Below are positions 1 through 8,072 of a DNA stretch of 36,484 nt, piece after piece. A program made the translations under genes and the position numbers. Source of the DNA: a virus. The notes under the pieces were generated by a model, which worked only from the letters and a program-made list of their open reading frames with translations, made no database searches and was not told the DNA's origin. The number at the start of each line of letters is the position of its first letter. The stretch's first letter is position 1. The DNA lies in the IMG/VR virus record IMGVR_UViG_3300030090_002511, positions 1 to 36,484 of that record; one strand, 5' to 3'.

Positions 1-547
1 CCTGTGTGCCAGCTTCTACACCAGCTTCAAGACCGCTACTGATGCCAGCGTTTGTAAGCGCATATTTCTCAAGCGCAGACTGTGTACGTAGCGGAGCGTT
101 CTTTATAGCACCGGGAAGTGCTTTGAGCTGTGTTAGTGATGGTCTAGCAAGTAGCAGCGAAGGAGCTACCTGTGAAAAGAATGTTGTTGTCGGATATTTC
201 TGAGCCGCTGCCTGACGCTCTAGCATGAGAGCCGCTTGATCTGCCTCGTCGAGTGCAGCTTCTTCTACAGCGGATTGAACAGCGCCACCACCGAAACCTC
301 CTGCGATACCACCAATGAGACTGCCAGCGAGCGCACCGATAGGGCCACCTACAGCGCCTACCTTTGCACCGAGTAACGCACCAGCAGCGCCACCTGCGGT
401 AGGGCCAACTGACTGCTTAACGCCAGTAAGCGCAGCACTACCCATCGTGGTGCGCTCAAGAGCTTCTTCCTCATTAGTAACAAAACGATACTTCGCAGGG
501 TCTAACCCCATACGAAGTAGCTCCTGTCTGCGCTCTTCTTCGGTCAT
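1..547 (-). CDS. Internal virion-like protein, N-terminal part (cut by window edge)
   Basis: An open frame of 182 codons starts at 547 and runs off the left edge, so only the N-terminus is visible. Its ATG overlaps the stop of the upstream gene in an ATGA. The product begins MTEEERRQELLRMGLDPAKY. A Gly/Ala-rich stretch at about residues 43-80 contains GGAAGALLGAKVGAVGG and LAGSLIGGIAGGFGGG, which look like glycine-zipper membrane-insertion segments. A charged helix follows (EEAALDEADQAALMLERQ). Being last in the virion operon, after the tail genes, and carrying glycine zippers fits a large internal virion or DNA-ejection protein, but this is inference. The first residues resemble those of the next gene (MTEEER), which may be shared ancestry or coincidence. 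Confidence 0.7.
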   Translation of the reverse strand, partial: MTEEERRQELLRMGLDPAKYRFVTNEEEALERTTMGSAALTGVKQSVGPTAGGAAGALLGAKVGAVGGPIGALAGSLIGGIAGGFGGGAVQSAVEEAALDEADQAALMLERQAAAQKYPTTTFFSQVAPSLLLARPSLTQLKALPGAIKNAPLRTQSALEKYALTNAGISSGLEAGVEAGTQ

Positions 548-1461
548 TGTCTACTGCCAGTAGGACTGTAAAGTTCTGCGGTGCTTTCTAACTGTTGCTT
601 CTGCGCTTGAAGTTCTTTTAAACGAGCTTTGGCTAAGTCTAACTCTTTAATAGTAGCTTCCCGTGAACCAACTACTTTAGGAGGAACATACTGATAACCT
701 GCACCATAAGCACCGGAACCAGCAGCTAGCTTAGGAAGCATTCCGGTATCAATAATCTTTTGTTGCTCTGCAATGGCGCTATCAAGCTCAGCTCCCTTAG
801 CTGCTGAAGCCTCACGAAACTCTGTTGGAGTCATGTCACTTATGTTAGTAAGTGCAGGAGTTACAGTAGCTGGTGCTGTAGGAGTAGCGCCTTCAGCGCT
901 GACAGGTTTAGCAACACCTCGCTGACTGCGTTTTTCTTGGTCAAACAGCATCCCATGGAGGTCTTGCCCTTGTGGCGCTACTCTGCCGGTAGCAAGGCCG
1001 ATCTCACGCAACCTATCAGCAGCCTCTTTAGCACCTGCACCACCCTCCGCTACTGTGCGCTGCAAACCCGCGACGGCAGCATCCGCTTGCATCTTCTGGC
1101 CTTGCGCCTCTATCAACTGGCGCTCAGCTAATGCACGGCGCTGGTCAGAATCACGTTGAAGCAGTCCCTCCATGTACTCGCGGTTCATGCGATCTGCCAT
1201 ACCAGCACGACCGGGACGTAGCATTCGATCAAGTATGCTGTAAGCCGGACGTACGAGCGCAGGGCTAGAAGCAATCATCTCGTCACGAGGGTCAACGTAC
1301 TTTTGAAGTGTTCTATACTCTGGCCCTGAGTCAGTATCTACTTGTGTGATCGGACGAGGTTCATTCACACCTGCGGCTCTCGCAGATAAAACATCCTGCA
1401 CGTAGCGTTCGTACTCGTCTGTGAGCTGTAAGCCTCTACGTTTTCTTTCTTCTTCAGTCAT
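544..1461 (-). CDS. Hypothetical virion-operon protein, helical
   Basis: 305 residues, not recognised. The middle is rich in Gln, Ala, Arg and Glu and reads as long helices or coiled coil (about residues 95-150, RQLIEAQGQKMQADAAVAGL). A Thr/Pro/Ala linker follows near residues 190-215. The C-terminus is again coiled-coil-like (LDLAKARLKELQAQKQQL). The start at 1461 is supported by AAGGA six bases upstream, and the stop overlaps the next start as ATGA. Its place between the tail nozzle and the glycine-zipper protein suggests a structural or ejected protein. No catalytic motif is visible. Confidence 0.7.
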   Translation of the reverse strand: MTEEERKRRGLQLTDEYERYVQDVLSARAAGVNEPRPITQVDTDSGPEYRTLQKYVDPRDEMIASSPALVRPAYSILDRMLRPGRAGMADRMNREYMEGLLQRDSDQRRALAERQLIEAQGQKMQADAAVAGLQRTVAEGGAGAKEAADRLREIGLATGRVAPQGQDLHGMLFDQEKRSQRGVAKPVSAEGATPTAPATVTPALTNISDMTPTEFREASAAKGAELDSAIAEQQKIIDTGMLPKLAAGSGAYGAGYQYVPPKVVGSREATIKELDLAKARLKELQAQKQQLESTAELYSPTGSRQ

Positions 1462-1469
1462 ATATATCC

Positions 1470-2420
1470 TTACCAGCTAAGACCTCCTGCGAGGCCGGGA
1501 AATGTTTGAGCTACACTACCTAGATTCGTAAGAAGCGAAGGCTGGTTCGCTTTAAACCCAGCGGATTGTTGCGCAGCTCCGAATACGTTACCCATAAACT
1601 GACCGGCAGCGCCTTGTGTGGGAGATACAGCCGTTGGCGGTGCAAACTGTTGCGCACCGAATTGCTGTGACGGTCTGCCCATCGCAACTTGGAACGGATC
1701 AAATCCGCTACGAGCAGCAGGAAGGAATGAGGTAGCTTGACCCAACGCTCTGCCAAGCGCATCGCGCCTGTTCTGAACACCTTGGCCAAACATCATAGCA
1801 TTGGAAACAACATCAGACATGGCCATCGGGCCACCTGTGCTTCCACTACGCGCACGATTCTGTGCAAGCGATCTTTCGATCTCTGCTCGCTCACTACCAC
1901 TCAGCTCACCAGTAAACGTACCAAAAGGATTATCTGCTGATACAGTTCCCGGCGCAGCAAAACTCCTGAGCAAGTCACCTAGCATAGCGCCCGTCTGAGC
2001 GCGACGACCGTAGAACTCTGGATCTACTTGCCGTGACTTTGCGAAAGCCTCGTCTATAAGCTGACCGCCGGGGCCACGAAGAACGTCCACCTGCTTGCCA
2101 GCTTCGGACATCGCCTCGCGGTATGCCTCGTCAGAAGCAAGCTGACCGTACTGCGGTACAAACGCTTTGGCCGCACCAAGCTGTTGTTGAGCTAGCTTGA
2201 GTTGTTCGGGGTAAAGTTCTTGCTGACGCGCTAGCTCTTTACCAGCTTCCTGACGCAACATCGCTGCATACTCAGGGTAGTTGTCCTTGTATGCTCTTAG
2301 TGCTTTTTCTGTCGTCTCTTGAACTGACGGCGTTGGCGTACGACCTAACTGCGACAAGCCATACATTACCGCGCCTGTTCCTAACAGGCCTCCAAGATCA
2401 CCTAAAAATCCGTTTCCCAT
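1470..2420 (-). CDS. Hypothetical virion-operon protein, Gln/Ala/Gly-rich
   Basis: 316 residues, not recognised. The N-terminus (MGNGFLGDLGGLLGTGAVMY) is hydrophobic and glycine-rich and could insert in or lie on a membrane. A charged helical segment follows (residues 40-120, with LARQQELYPEQLKLAQQQLG). The C-terminal third is low-complexity Gln/Phe/Gly/Ala-rich. AAGGAG lies eight bases before the ATG, a good ribosome binding site. Eight bases separate it from the next gene. The composition and position fit an internal virion or ejection protein, by inference only. Confidence 0.7.
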   Translation of the reverse strand: MGNGFLGDLGGLLGTGAVMYGLSQLGRTPTPSVQETTEKALRAYKDNYPEYAAMLRQEAGKELARQQELYPEQLKLAQQQLGAAKAFVPQYGQLASDEAYREAMSEAGKQVDVLRGPGGQLIDEAFAKSRQVDPEFYGRRAQTGAMLGDLLRSFAAPGTVSADNPFGTFTGELSGSERAEIERSLAQNRARSGSTGGPMAMSDVVSNAMMFGQGVQNRRDALGRALGQATSFLPAARSGFDPFQVAMGRPSQQFGAQQFAPPTAVSPTQGAAGQFMGNVFGAAQQSAGFKANQPSLLTNLGSVAQTFPGLAGGLSW

Positions 2421-2431
2421 ATCTTATCTCC

Positions 2432-2782
2432 TTAACTGCTGGCCATCAAACCTGCTTGTTCTAGCTTGTACGTCAGATAGTTTATTTTTTCTGACATCTG
2501 TTTAAAAGCTGCCTTAATCTCTGCCGCGTCATACGCATCACCTATTGTAGGTATTGTGGTGGGGTCTGAGCTAACGCTTGCCCCTGCTGTGACGGCTGTA
2601 GTGCCGCTGTCACCGCCTACTGTTGCAATGTCAGCCACATGAGCGCATTGCTTTGCCACACCTTCCGCTATCGTATTGCTGCTGTCCACGGTCATGGACA
2701 ATCGCCAACTGTTTGCCGCACCTTTTGTGGCAAACAAAACGTTGTCATCTGTAAACTCTGTACTCTTAACTGTTGCTCCCAT
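2432..2782 (-). CDS. Small hypothetical virion protein
   Basis: 116 residues, not recognised. The N-terminal half is Thr/Val/Ser-rich and beta-like; the C-terminus (residues 85-116, AEIKAAFKQMSEKINYLTYK) is an amphipathic helix that may be a coiled coil. It overlaps the end of the tail nozzle gene by 17 bases, so the two are probably translationally coupled. Following the nozzle gene, it could be a tail-tip or accessory structural protein. No enzymatic motif is seen. Confidence 0.65.
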   Translation of the reverse strand: MGATVKSTEFTDDNVLFATKGAANSWRLSMTVDSSNTIAEGVAKQCAHVADIATVGGDSGTTAVTAGASVSSDPTTIPTIGDAYDAAEIKAAFKQMSEKINYLTYKLEQAGLMASS

Positions 2783-5048
2783 AGGCTTGTGTCATAAAAG
2801 GGTTCTTAGGTGTTAAATCTGTAGTCTCTGCGGTTATCATAGAGAGTGTCGCATTCGTGTTCCACTCAATAGTATAACCTACTTTCAGCCCTTGCCGCCC
2901 TTGCTGAAAGTTAAAAAGAAAGTTCTGTAGCTTGTTCTCATTGTTCCACATAACAGGATACGTGTCACCGTAGCTGACGGCTGTAGCTATCGGCGCTGCA
3001 ATAGTCTTACTGATTGTTGAAGGTGTTTCTGACTTGCGAGCGTTGCTGATAACAGCAGCCCTAGCAGTTCCTTCGCCAGTAAAACGTATAAAGCCTTTGC
3101 TATAGGCTTTGTTTATGTATCCTGTGCTAGTAAGTGTGCCTGTAATTATTGTTGTACCTTCACTAGCAGCTTCTGTAAGCGTAAACGTACCACCTTCGTT
3201 TGTACCTGCTCCTGTGAAAAATATCTCTGTACCGCTAACGAGATCAAACGGTATAGCTTCAACATCTAACTCAAACGCGCTGCCTGTTTGTAATGTACCG
3301 GGGCTTGAGTGACTTACATTTACGCCATTAGGACTAACGTTTGCTCCTTCGGTCATACGAACAGCATCATACTCCCAGCGCTCAACGCTGTTAAACAGCG
3401 TACGCAACTGCATCGGCTTTTGCTCAACCTCCAACGTGCCTGTGTTGAACGCCTTCGTCTGCACAAAACTGTCATTGTACTTAGCGCCCGTGAACAGGCG
3501 TAAGAACTTACCTTGAGCAGTTACAGCATACAGTTCGTGTACCGTATCAGTATCTATCTTCGTGAACTGTGTAATCTGCCCTACTGTCTCGTCGTTATCC
3601 GTCTTGTAAAAGTCAAGCGACACAAACTTCTGGAGCGTGCCGTCAAACACAAGCACACCGTAGCCATAGATTGTCTTAACTGAAAAGAACGTGTAGTTGT
3701 CAAAGCTAATGGCAGCGCCGTCTAGCTGGACAACGTCTTCAAAAAGTTTTGCAACCTTGAGTGAGAACGCGCTGTTGCGCCCTTCGTTACGTAGCTGTCG
3801 CACAGCATTAAATGAGCGCAAACCTTCGGCATCTATGAAACCAAAGTCACCCATCATATCCACAAACGAGAACTGATTCACTACAGACGCACCAAAAAGA
3901 TAGCGCTTAGTAAATGTAGGCTCACCGTACAGCGTTTGATTGTAGTTTGGTGTAACAGCAAAAGATGCAGTCCGTGTGCTGACGAGCAAACTCTCCGTGT
4001 TAAGGGGCGCAATGCAGGTGATAGCTTCGTATGAAACTGCGTAGCTCACGGCAGTTGCACCGTGGTCTGCCTCAACAGATGAAATCTTGTTGCCACTACT
4101 GTTTATGGCTATGACAAAATCGAGAGGTCTACCGCTTACGCTGTGGTATATTGTCTTGCCATCTGGACTTACGATATAGAGCTTACCGTTGAAAAACATC
4201 ATCTGCTTTCCGACCGGCACGTACTCGCGTTCAACAACTCCGTCAATTGTTGTGCCGTGTTCTGCGAACGTACGCGCTTTCCTTACGGTTGCAGTAGCAC
4301 CTACAGAAGTAGATGAGAAAATGATTAAGTTCGGCTGGTTTACACCGTCTTGAACGACGACTGCTGCGATAGTCTTAGTCAGCATACCAGCGCTAGAGTC
4401 TATTGTAACGCTGTCAGTATCTCCGGTTGACTTGTAAGTAAACGTACAGCCACCGCTATCCGGTACAGCTTGCACATAAACGTACTCTGCAAAACTGTCT
4501 AAACGTAGCGATGCGTTTGTACTCTCATCCCAAAGCGTTGCCCATGTAGTACCAAGCCTGTGCTTGAACTTTGCGTTTCCATTTTGAACTATGATGATAA
4601 AATCACCTAACGCATAAACTGCTTGTATAGGTAGCTCGTTGTAGTCGAGTGTGTATGAGAGGCTGTTGTCGCCATTACCGGCGTGCTGTGTGCTTACGGT
4701 GGTTTGCTTGCTGTAGTTTTTGCCGCCAGTTGTAATCGTAACACCGTCTACTACACCACCACTTACTGTGTATGTCCCAGCAAAACCAGAACCACTACCA
4801 GTAGGGTCAGTCGCTACCAAGTTACCCGCACTATAGCCCGTACCTCCTGCGTGTATCGTAATGCTGTCAATGCTACCTGTCTGCGAATCTATGCCGGTAT
4901 CTATATCTTCTGGTCGTCTGATAGGACGCAGCTCACCAAACCTATTGCGCACGTTATAGCCTATGCGATACTCGTCATCTCCAATACGAGAATCGTCAAC
5001 GGCCATGTTCATGCCGCCTATAAACGAGGTTTGCGGGTAGCGAGCCAT
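2766..5048 (-). CDS. Tail nozzle / tail tubular protein B-like
   Basis: 760 residues. The N-terminus (MARYPQTSFIGGMNM, then DDEYRIGYNVRNRFGELRPI) resembles the start of podovirus nozzle proteins such as T7 gp12, in which a near-N-terminal segment counts out the genes of a beta-propeller. The length is close to that of tubular B proteins. Residues about 63-120 form a Gly/Ser/Thr-rich beta module (GGTGYS and TGGKNYS repeats) that looks inserted. The rest is beta-rich with many Val/Thr strands. It directly follows the putative adaptor and overlaps it by 31 bases, which is the expected gene order for a short tail. The assignment rests on N-terminal pattern, size and order, not on a catalytic signature. 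Confidence 0.6.
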   Translation of the reverse strand: MARYPQTSFIGGMNMAVDDSRIGDDEYRIGYNVRNRFGELRPIRRPEDIDTGIDSQTGSIDSITIHAGGTGYSAGNLVATDPTGSGSGFAGTYTVSGGVVDGVTITTGGKNYSKQTTVSTQHAGNGDNSLSYTLDYNELPIQAVYALGDFIIIVQNGNAKFKHRLGTTWATLWDESTNASLRLDSFAEYVYVQAVPDSGGCTFTYKSTGDTDSVTIDSSAGMLTKTIAAVVVQDGVNQPNLIIFSSTSVGATATVRKARTFAEHGTTIDGVVEREYVPVGKQMMFFNGKLYIVSPDGKTIYHSVSGRPLDFVIAINSSGNKISSVEADHGATAVSYAVSYEAITCIAPLNTESLLVSTRTASFAVTPNYNQTLYGEPTFTKRYLFGASVVNQFSFVDMMGDFGFIDAEGLRSFNAVRQLRNEGRNSAFSLKVAKLFEDVVQLDGAAISFDNYTFFSVKTIYGYGVLVFDGTLQKFVSLDFYKTDNDETVGQITQFTKIDTDTVHELYAVTAQGKFLRLFTGAKYNDSFVQTKAFNTGTLEVEQKPMQLRTLFNSVERWEYDAVRMTEGANVSPNGVNVSHSSPGTLQTGSAFELDVEAIPFDLVSGTEIFFTGAGTNEGGTFTLTEAASEGTTIITGTLTSTGYINKAYSKGFIRFTGEGTARAAVISNARKSETPSTISKTIAAPIATAVSYGDTYPVMWNNENKLQNFLFNFQQGRQGLKVGYTIEWNTNATLSMITAETTDLTPKNPFMTQAYGSNS

Positions 5049-6040
5049 GCGAGCTTATCGTGATTGTGGCGTTTGAAAATTACTTGTTGTTCCTGACCTC
5101 GTTCTAGATCAGCTTGTCTACGTGCCAGAGAGCGCGATGCTTTGCGGTCGTGGAGAATTGCTTCTTCCATCTTACCCTGCTCCTCAAGAAACAGCTCCAT
5201 GCACTTACTTACGAGAATGTTGTCGTAACCCGGCGCAGGAAACTCATCCGTATCATTTTGTAATCGAGGCAGCTTTTTCTTGTAGAGAACTTGTAAAGTA
5301 TGCTGATCGTCTTGTGCTGCACTAGAACTAAAAGGAAACTCGCTAACATCCACGATCAAATAACGAGACTCCATAGCATTCGACGGTATTTCAGCATACA
5401 CGATACTGTTATCTGCGTAGTCAATTAGCTGAACTTTTCCTTGAGTGCTTGAAGGCTTTGAGTCACGAACAAAACTTGTAACGCCCGTAAACGGGACGGT
5501 GAGGTTGCTTAGCGTTACTTGATTACTGCTACTTGGATTACTTGTTACAGCAACGTTGCCAACAGTTAGAGTGTAACCAGCACTAATTGTCGTAGTAACT
5601 ACTATGCTAAAAGTGTCAGTAGCGGCTGTAATGCCATACCATTTAACAATTAGCTTGTTTGTACTGTTGGCTGCTTCCGTAATAGTCGTGGGCAATGAAC
5701 GCTGCAATGCGTTGTAGCCTTTGATACGAAACTTGTTGTGGTCTGTGTCCCACCCATTCTCACGGTAGCGAGCTGTCATCGGCTCCGTGTCCCAGATGTC
5801 GTTGTTGCTCGCCTTCTCACGGATGCCGCGTATCGCGTAGACATCTGCTGGCATGGCAATCGTCTTGTCACCTTGCACGTAGAACTCCGCTTCTTCTAAG
5901 CAACCCGGCATATCGGACTGCTCATAAAGTTCCTGCGCAGCCTCGTTAAGGTAGTCAAGCAACAACGAACGCTGGTTGGTATCACTCGGAAGCATACCAA
6001 CCTTCTTACCAAACCTATTTAATATATACTCTACGCTCAT
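5018..6040 (-). CDS. Head-to-tail adaptor / tail tubular A-like protein
   Basis: 340 residues. The N-terminal domain is helical (YILNRFGKKVGM, then LLLDYLNEAAQELYEQSDMP), the type seen in podovirus adaptor proteins that bind the portal ring. A beta-rich middle follows, with an insert near residues 130-200 rich in Thr/Ser/Val. The C-terminal part is helical and charged (ILVSKCMELFLEEQGKMEEAILHDRKASRSL in two pieces), as in tubular A-type proteins. It is longer than T7 gp11, consistent with the central insertion. It starts by ATGA overlap with a 30-residue ORF and precedes the nozzle gene. The call is from pattern and order. Confidence 0.6.
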   Translation of the reverse strand: MSVEYILNRFGKKVGMLPSDTNQRSLLLDYLNEAAQELYEQSDMPGCLEEAEFYVQGDKTIAMPADVYAIRGIREKASNNDIWDTEPMTARYRENGWDTDHNKFRIKGYNALQRSLPTTITEAANSTNKLIVKWYGITAATDTFSIVVTTTISAGYTLTVGNVAVTSNPSSSNQVTLSNLTVPFTGVTSFVRDSKPSSTQGKVQLIDYADNSIVYAEIPSNAMESRYLIVDVSEFPFSSSAAQDDQHTLQVLYKKKLPRLQNDTDEFPAPGYDNILVSKCMELFLEEQGKMEEAILHDRKASRSLARRQADLERGQEQQVIFKRHNHDKLAWLATRKPRL

Positions 6041-6129
6041 CGTTTTACTGCTGGCGCTACCGCAGGTTTATCGCGCTTCGTAGGAGGCGCGGTTTCTTTC
6101 GTAGTAGTTACCTTTACTGCTGGTGTCAT
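6037..6129 (-). CDS. 30-residue micro-ORF, basic Pro/Thr/Ala peptide
   Basis: A frame of 30 codons starts at 6129 and is joined by ATGA overlaps to both neighbours (the lipoprotein stop upstream and the adaptor start downstream). The peptide begins MTPAVKVTTTKETAPPTKRD and ends AVAPAVKR. It has no membrane segment. Perfect double ATGA coupling argues that it is translated; it may be a real small protein or serve mainly to carry ribosomes to the adaptor gene. Function unknown. Confidence 0.5.
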   Translation of the reverse strand: MTPAVKVTTTKETAPPTKRDKPAVAPAVKR

Positions 6130-6314
6130 TTTCTCTCCAACTCATACTCAAGATGGTTGATCGTCTTGAGCGCTTCGCGTGTGAAGTCCGGTGCGTGAAA
6201 CGCTGCCCTCGGAAACTGCGGATGTTTTATCAGACGCTGACTGTTTTCCAACTTCGTCGTTGTCGTGCATCCGCTCGCTAGGAAAACTGAGAGCGTCAGC
6301 AATAGCGCTGTCAA
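6126..6314 (-). CDS. Nested o-spanin-like lipoprotein (Rz1-like)
   Basis: The frame carries a hydrophobic segment ending in a lipobox, LSVFLASGC, followed by a 47-residue mature part (CTTTTKLENSQRLIKHPQ onwards), typical of an outer-membrane spanin subunit that helps breach the outer membrane at lysis. It lies out of frame inside the 6148-6438 gene, as Rz1 lies within Rz. An ATG at 6422 would give an overlong 51-residue leader. The TTG at 6314 has AAGGA eight bases upstream and puts the cysteine at residue 16, so I prefer it, although the resulting signal lacks N-terminal lysine or arginine. The stop overlaps the next ORF as ATGA. Confidence 0.6.
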   Translation of the reverse strand: MTALLLTLSVFLASGCTTTTKLENSQRLIKHPQFPRAAFHAPDFTREALKTINHLEYELERK

Positions 6315-6438
6315 CGAGATCGTCCTTCGCTGTACGCCGTGCCGCAGCCGTATGCTCCTTAGCAACTCCGAACAACTTGTCCAGAATTTGCTGAAGAGCA
6401 GGGATGGCTTTGGCAATAGCATACAGGAATTTTAACAT
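6148..6438 (-). CDS. Spanin-partner / lysis-associated small protein
   Basis: 96 residues. I start it at 6438, one base after the stop of the preceding gene, rather than at the longer upstream frame inside that gene. The N-terminus (MLKFLYAIAKAIPALQQILD) is a hydrophobic to amphipathic helix. A charged helical part follows (HTAAARRTAKDDLVDSAIAD) and the tail is hydrophilic and Ser-rich. An out-of-frame lipoprotein nested in its 3' part suggests it is the inner-membrane spanin partner, but the membrane helix is weak and the coiled coil short. A different peripheral membrane role is possible. Confidence 0.55.
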   Translation of the reverse strand: MLKFLYAIAKAIPALQQILDKLFGVAKEHTAAARRTAKDDLVDSAIADALSFPSERMHDNDEVGKQSASDKTSAVSEGSVSRTGLHTRSAQDDQPS

Positions 6439-6439
6439 T

Positions 6440-7216
6440 TTATCTATAACCAGCAGAGCCAGTTCTGTTACGCATCGTAACAGTACCGCCGCCACGTAAC
6501 GTAGCTTGACGACGCTGTGTGCGACGACCTCTTGCTGCACCCGCACGGCGCTTCGCCTGACCTACACGCTTGCGACCTCCTGCTACACGTTCTTTACGCT
6601 CATCACGCTTCTTACGTTTAGCTGTGCGATCTGCTGCTTTGTTAGTAGCAGTCTGCTTTCGCGTAGTGCGTGAACCGGGGCCAGTTGGCTTCTTAGGTGT
6701 TTTACTGCCGGGGCCAGAAGGCTTACGCGGTGTCTGCACACTAGGCTTGACGGTTCGTCCTGCTGCTTTAGCACCGAGGCGGCCTCCTGCTACACCTGAT
6801 GCTGGCGCTAACGCTTTTCTTATAGCAGCCGTGCCTAATCTACCAGCAGTACCAATCGCTCTACCGACAGGGAACGCTCCAGCAACTTTTAAAATGTTAC
6901 CCGGCAATTCACTCAGCGGTTTAAACTCTAAACCACTACGTCCTGCCATCTCTTTCGGTAATGGTGCTGGGCCGCTAGATACTTTCTTCTTAGCAGCAGG
7001 TTTAGTTGCAGGTTTAGCAGCAGCTACTTTCTTCTTCGGCGCAGCTTTAGCTGGTGCAGCTTTCTTCTTCGCACCACCTCGTGTAACTGGGCCTTTAGCT
7101 ATGTTAGCCTTCGCTTGTGCAAGCGTCTTCGCTTTACGAGCCGCCTTACGCTTAGCACCAGCGCGAGACATCTCCATCAAGCGCTGGCCACCTTTTTTAC
7201 GTTTACCGTATGCCAT
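6440..7216 (-). CDS. Very basic histone H1-like Lys/Ala/Arg-rich protein
   Basis: 258 residues dominated by Lys, Arg, Ala, Gly and Pro. The N-terminal third has AKKKAAPAKAAPKKK-type repeats like bacterial histone H1-like proteins. A less charged, Gly/Ala-rich core lies at about residues 90-150 (LPGNILKVAGAFPVGRAIGT). The C-terminal third carries two PRKPSGPGS / PKKPTGPGS repeats and an Arg-rich tail. GGAG lies upstream of the ATG. Such a polycation could condense or coat DNA, be packaged in the virion or bind nucleic acid during lysis. The exact role is unknown. Confidence 0.7.
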   Translation of the reverse strand: MAYGKRKKGGQRLMEMSRAGAKRKAARKAKTLAQAKANIAKGPVTRGGAKKKAAPAKAAPKKKVAAAKPATKPAAKKKVSSGPAPLPKEMAGRSGLEFKPLSELPGNILKVAGAFPVGRAIGTAGRLGTAAIRKALAPASGVAGGRLGAKAAGRTVKPSVQTPRKPSGPGSKTPKKPTGPGSRTTRKQTATNKAADRTAKRKKRDERKERVAGGRKRVGQAKRRAGAARGRRTQRRQATLRGGGTVTMRNRTGSAGYR

Positions 7217-7217
7217 G

Positions 7218-7394
7218 TTATTCTCCGTCTAACTTCTTCTCCACCTTCTTCACGCCATGCCTCACGAAGATGGCAAGCGCAGATGTGATAGCTACGTTAA
7301 TCGCAGCACCTAACTCCAGTTCACCTGTGAGATAACCGCTTATAGCGCCCACCAAACCAGTAACTCCTGCCCAGAATGTTTTACTCTTAATCAT
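7218..7394 (-). CDS. Small two-span membrane protein, holin candidate
   Basis: 58 residues, starting MIKSKTFWAGVTGLVGAISG. Two short hydrophobic segments (about residues 7-22 and 30-46) are joined by a polar turn (TGELELG), and the tail is strongly basic (VRHGVKKVEKK). This size and topology fit a small phage holin, which would form inner-membrane holes to time lysis, but many phages carry similar small membrane proteins that are not holins. It starts by ATGA overlap with the upstream gene and ends one base before the basic protein gene. Confidence 0.6.
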   Translation of the reverse strand: MIKSKTFWAGVTGLVGAISGYLTGELELGAAINVAITSALAIFVRHGVKKVEKKLDGE

Positions 7395-7519
7395 TTGCGT
7401 TTTTTCTTTGGAAACCCTGCTTTCATATTAGCGTATGCTTTTTTAGAAATTGTAGATTTAGACTTTGGCCGACTCGTGCCAGCCTTCTTACGTTTATTTA
7501 TGTTTCTGTAGAGACTCAT
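7391..7519 (-). CDS. 42-residue conserved-type basic protein
   Basis: I start this at 7519 (MSLYRNINKRKKAGTSRPKS), one base after the preceding stop, not at the longer upstream frame that lies inside that gene. The peptide is highly basic and ends AGFPKKKRK, with SRPKSKSTISKKAYANM in the middle. Similar short Arg/Lys-rich proteins of unknown function recur next to the following protein type in marine podovirus genomes, from memory. It could bind nucleic acid or be a minor virion protein. Confidence 0.6.
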   Translation of the reverse strand: MSLYRNINKRKKAGTSRPKSKSTISKKAYANMKAGFPKKKRK

Positions 7520-7520
7520 C

Positions 7521-7778
7521 TTACCACTTCTTACACGACCAATAACGCGCAGACAACTTACTTGGTGGACGTTTGTCGCAACCATGCCTCGCTCTAAAAT
7601 TCTTTCTACGCGCAGGATTGTCCTTCTTTATTTCCATGTTCGCGTCACCGTACCGTATGACCTTTGTCTGACTGCCCTGCTTCGCATTGACTACAAACTT
7701 TTTCTTACCGTACCCCGGCTCACCTGCTTTGATGCGCCGTGGTTTGTTGTAAGCTGTCGGTATGCCTTTAGCTGCCAT
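7521..7778 (-). CDS. Conserved-type basic phage protein with Cys/Trp C-terminus
   Basis: 85 residues. The C-terminal half carries a compact pattern PARRKNFRARHGCD followed by ARYWSCKKW. I recognise this as widespread in phages of aquatic bacteria, without a known function that I can name. Two Cys and a His near Arg-rich segments could bind a metal or nucleic acid. The middle (KKKFVVNAKQG, VIRYGDANMEI) is beta-like. It overlaps the stop of the upstream small membrane gene by 11 bases. Confidence 0.65.
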   Translation of the reverse strand: MAAKGIPTAYNKPRRIKAGEPGYGKKKFVVNAKQGSQTKVIRYGDANMEIKKDNPARRKNFRARHGCDKRPPSKLSARYWSCKKW

Positions 7779-7923
7779 TCTTCAAAAGCTGTCTTATCTT
7801 TAAGCCTATGTAGATCAAACTTGCAACAGATATAGCTACCTTCAGTACGAGGTCTATCTCAACCATCCAGTTACCCAAACCAGTAACACTAGCGATTGCA
7901 ACTTTAAGATCATCTAAATTCAT
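7768..7923 (-). CDS. Single-span small membrane protein
   Basis: 51 residues, starting MNLDDLKVAIASVTGLGNWM. One hydrophobic helix at about residues 25-42 (LVLKVAISVASLIYIGL) is followed by a basic tail (KIRQLLKNGS). The start is in ATGA overlap with the lipoprotein gene. Size and location among lysis-type genes make it a second holin or antiholin candidate. Nothing in the sequence decides between these and another membrane role. Confidence 0.55.
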   Translation of the reverse strand: MNLDDLKVAIASVTGLGNWMVEIDLVLKVAISVASLIYIGLKIRQLLKNGS

Positions 7924-8072
7924 TCACTCTTTTCGCCTTGGTACTCTATGTCAAAGAAAGGCGTGTCTACTTCCAAAGTACCCGGCAACGACTTACAGCC
8001 ACTTGCCAGCACGACGATAAGCACCATCGCTCCTATGAAAATTCCTAACGTTATTTTATCAGTCCTGTCCAT
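7920..8072 (-). CDS. Short lipoprotein
   Basis: 50 residues: MDRTDKITLGIFIGAM, then a hydrophobic run ending VVLASGC at residue 26, a good lipobox. Only 25 residues remain after the acylated cysteine. The gene overlaps the MscS-like gene by 14 bases and the next gene by ATGA. It could be a second outer-membrane lysis lipoprotein, or a superinfection-exclusion lipoprotein like those of several phages. The mature part (LEVDTPFFDIEYQGEKSE) is acidic and unrecognised. Confidence 0.6.
   Translation of the reverse strand: MDRTDKITLGIFIGAMVLIVVLASGCKSLPGTLEVDTPFFDIEYQGEKSE

Noticed and set aside
6570-7232. 220-residue plus-strand open frame
   Set aside because: It is the exact antisense of the Lys/Ala-rich basic protein, whose codon bias keeps the other strand open. 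It is Ala/Pro/Leu-rich without gene-like features.
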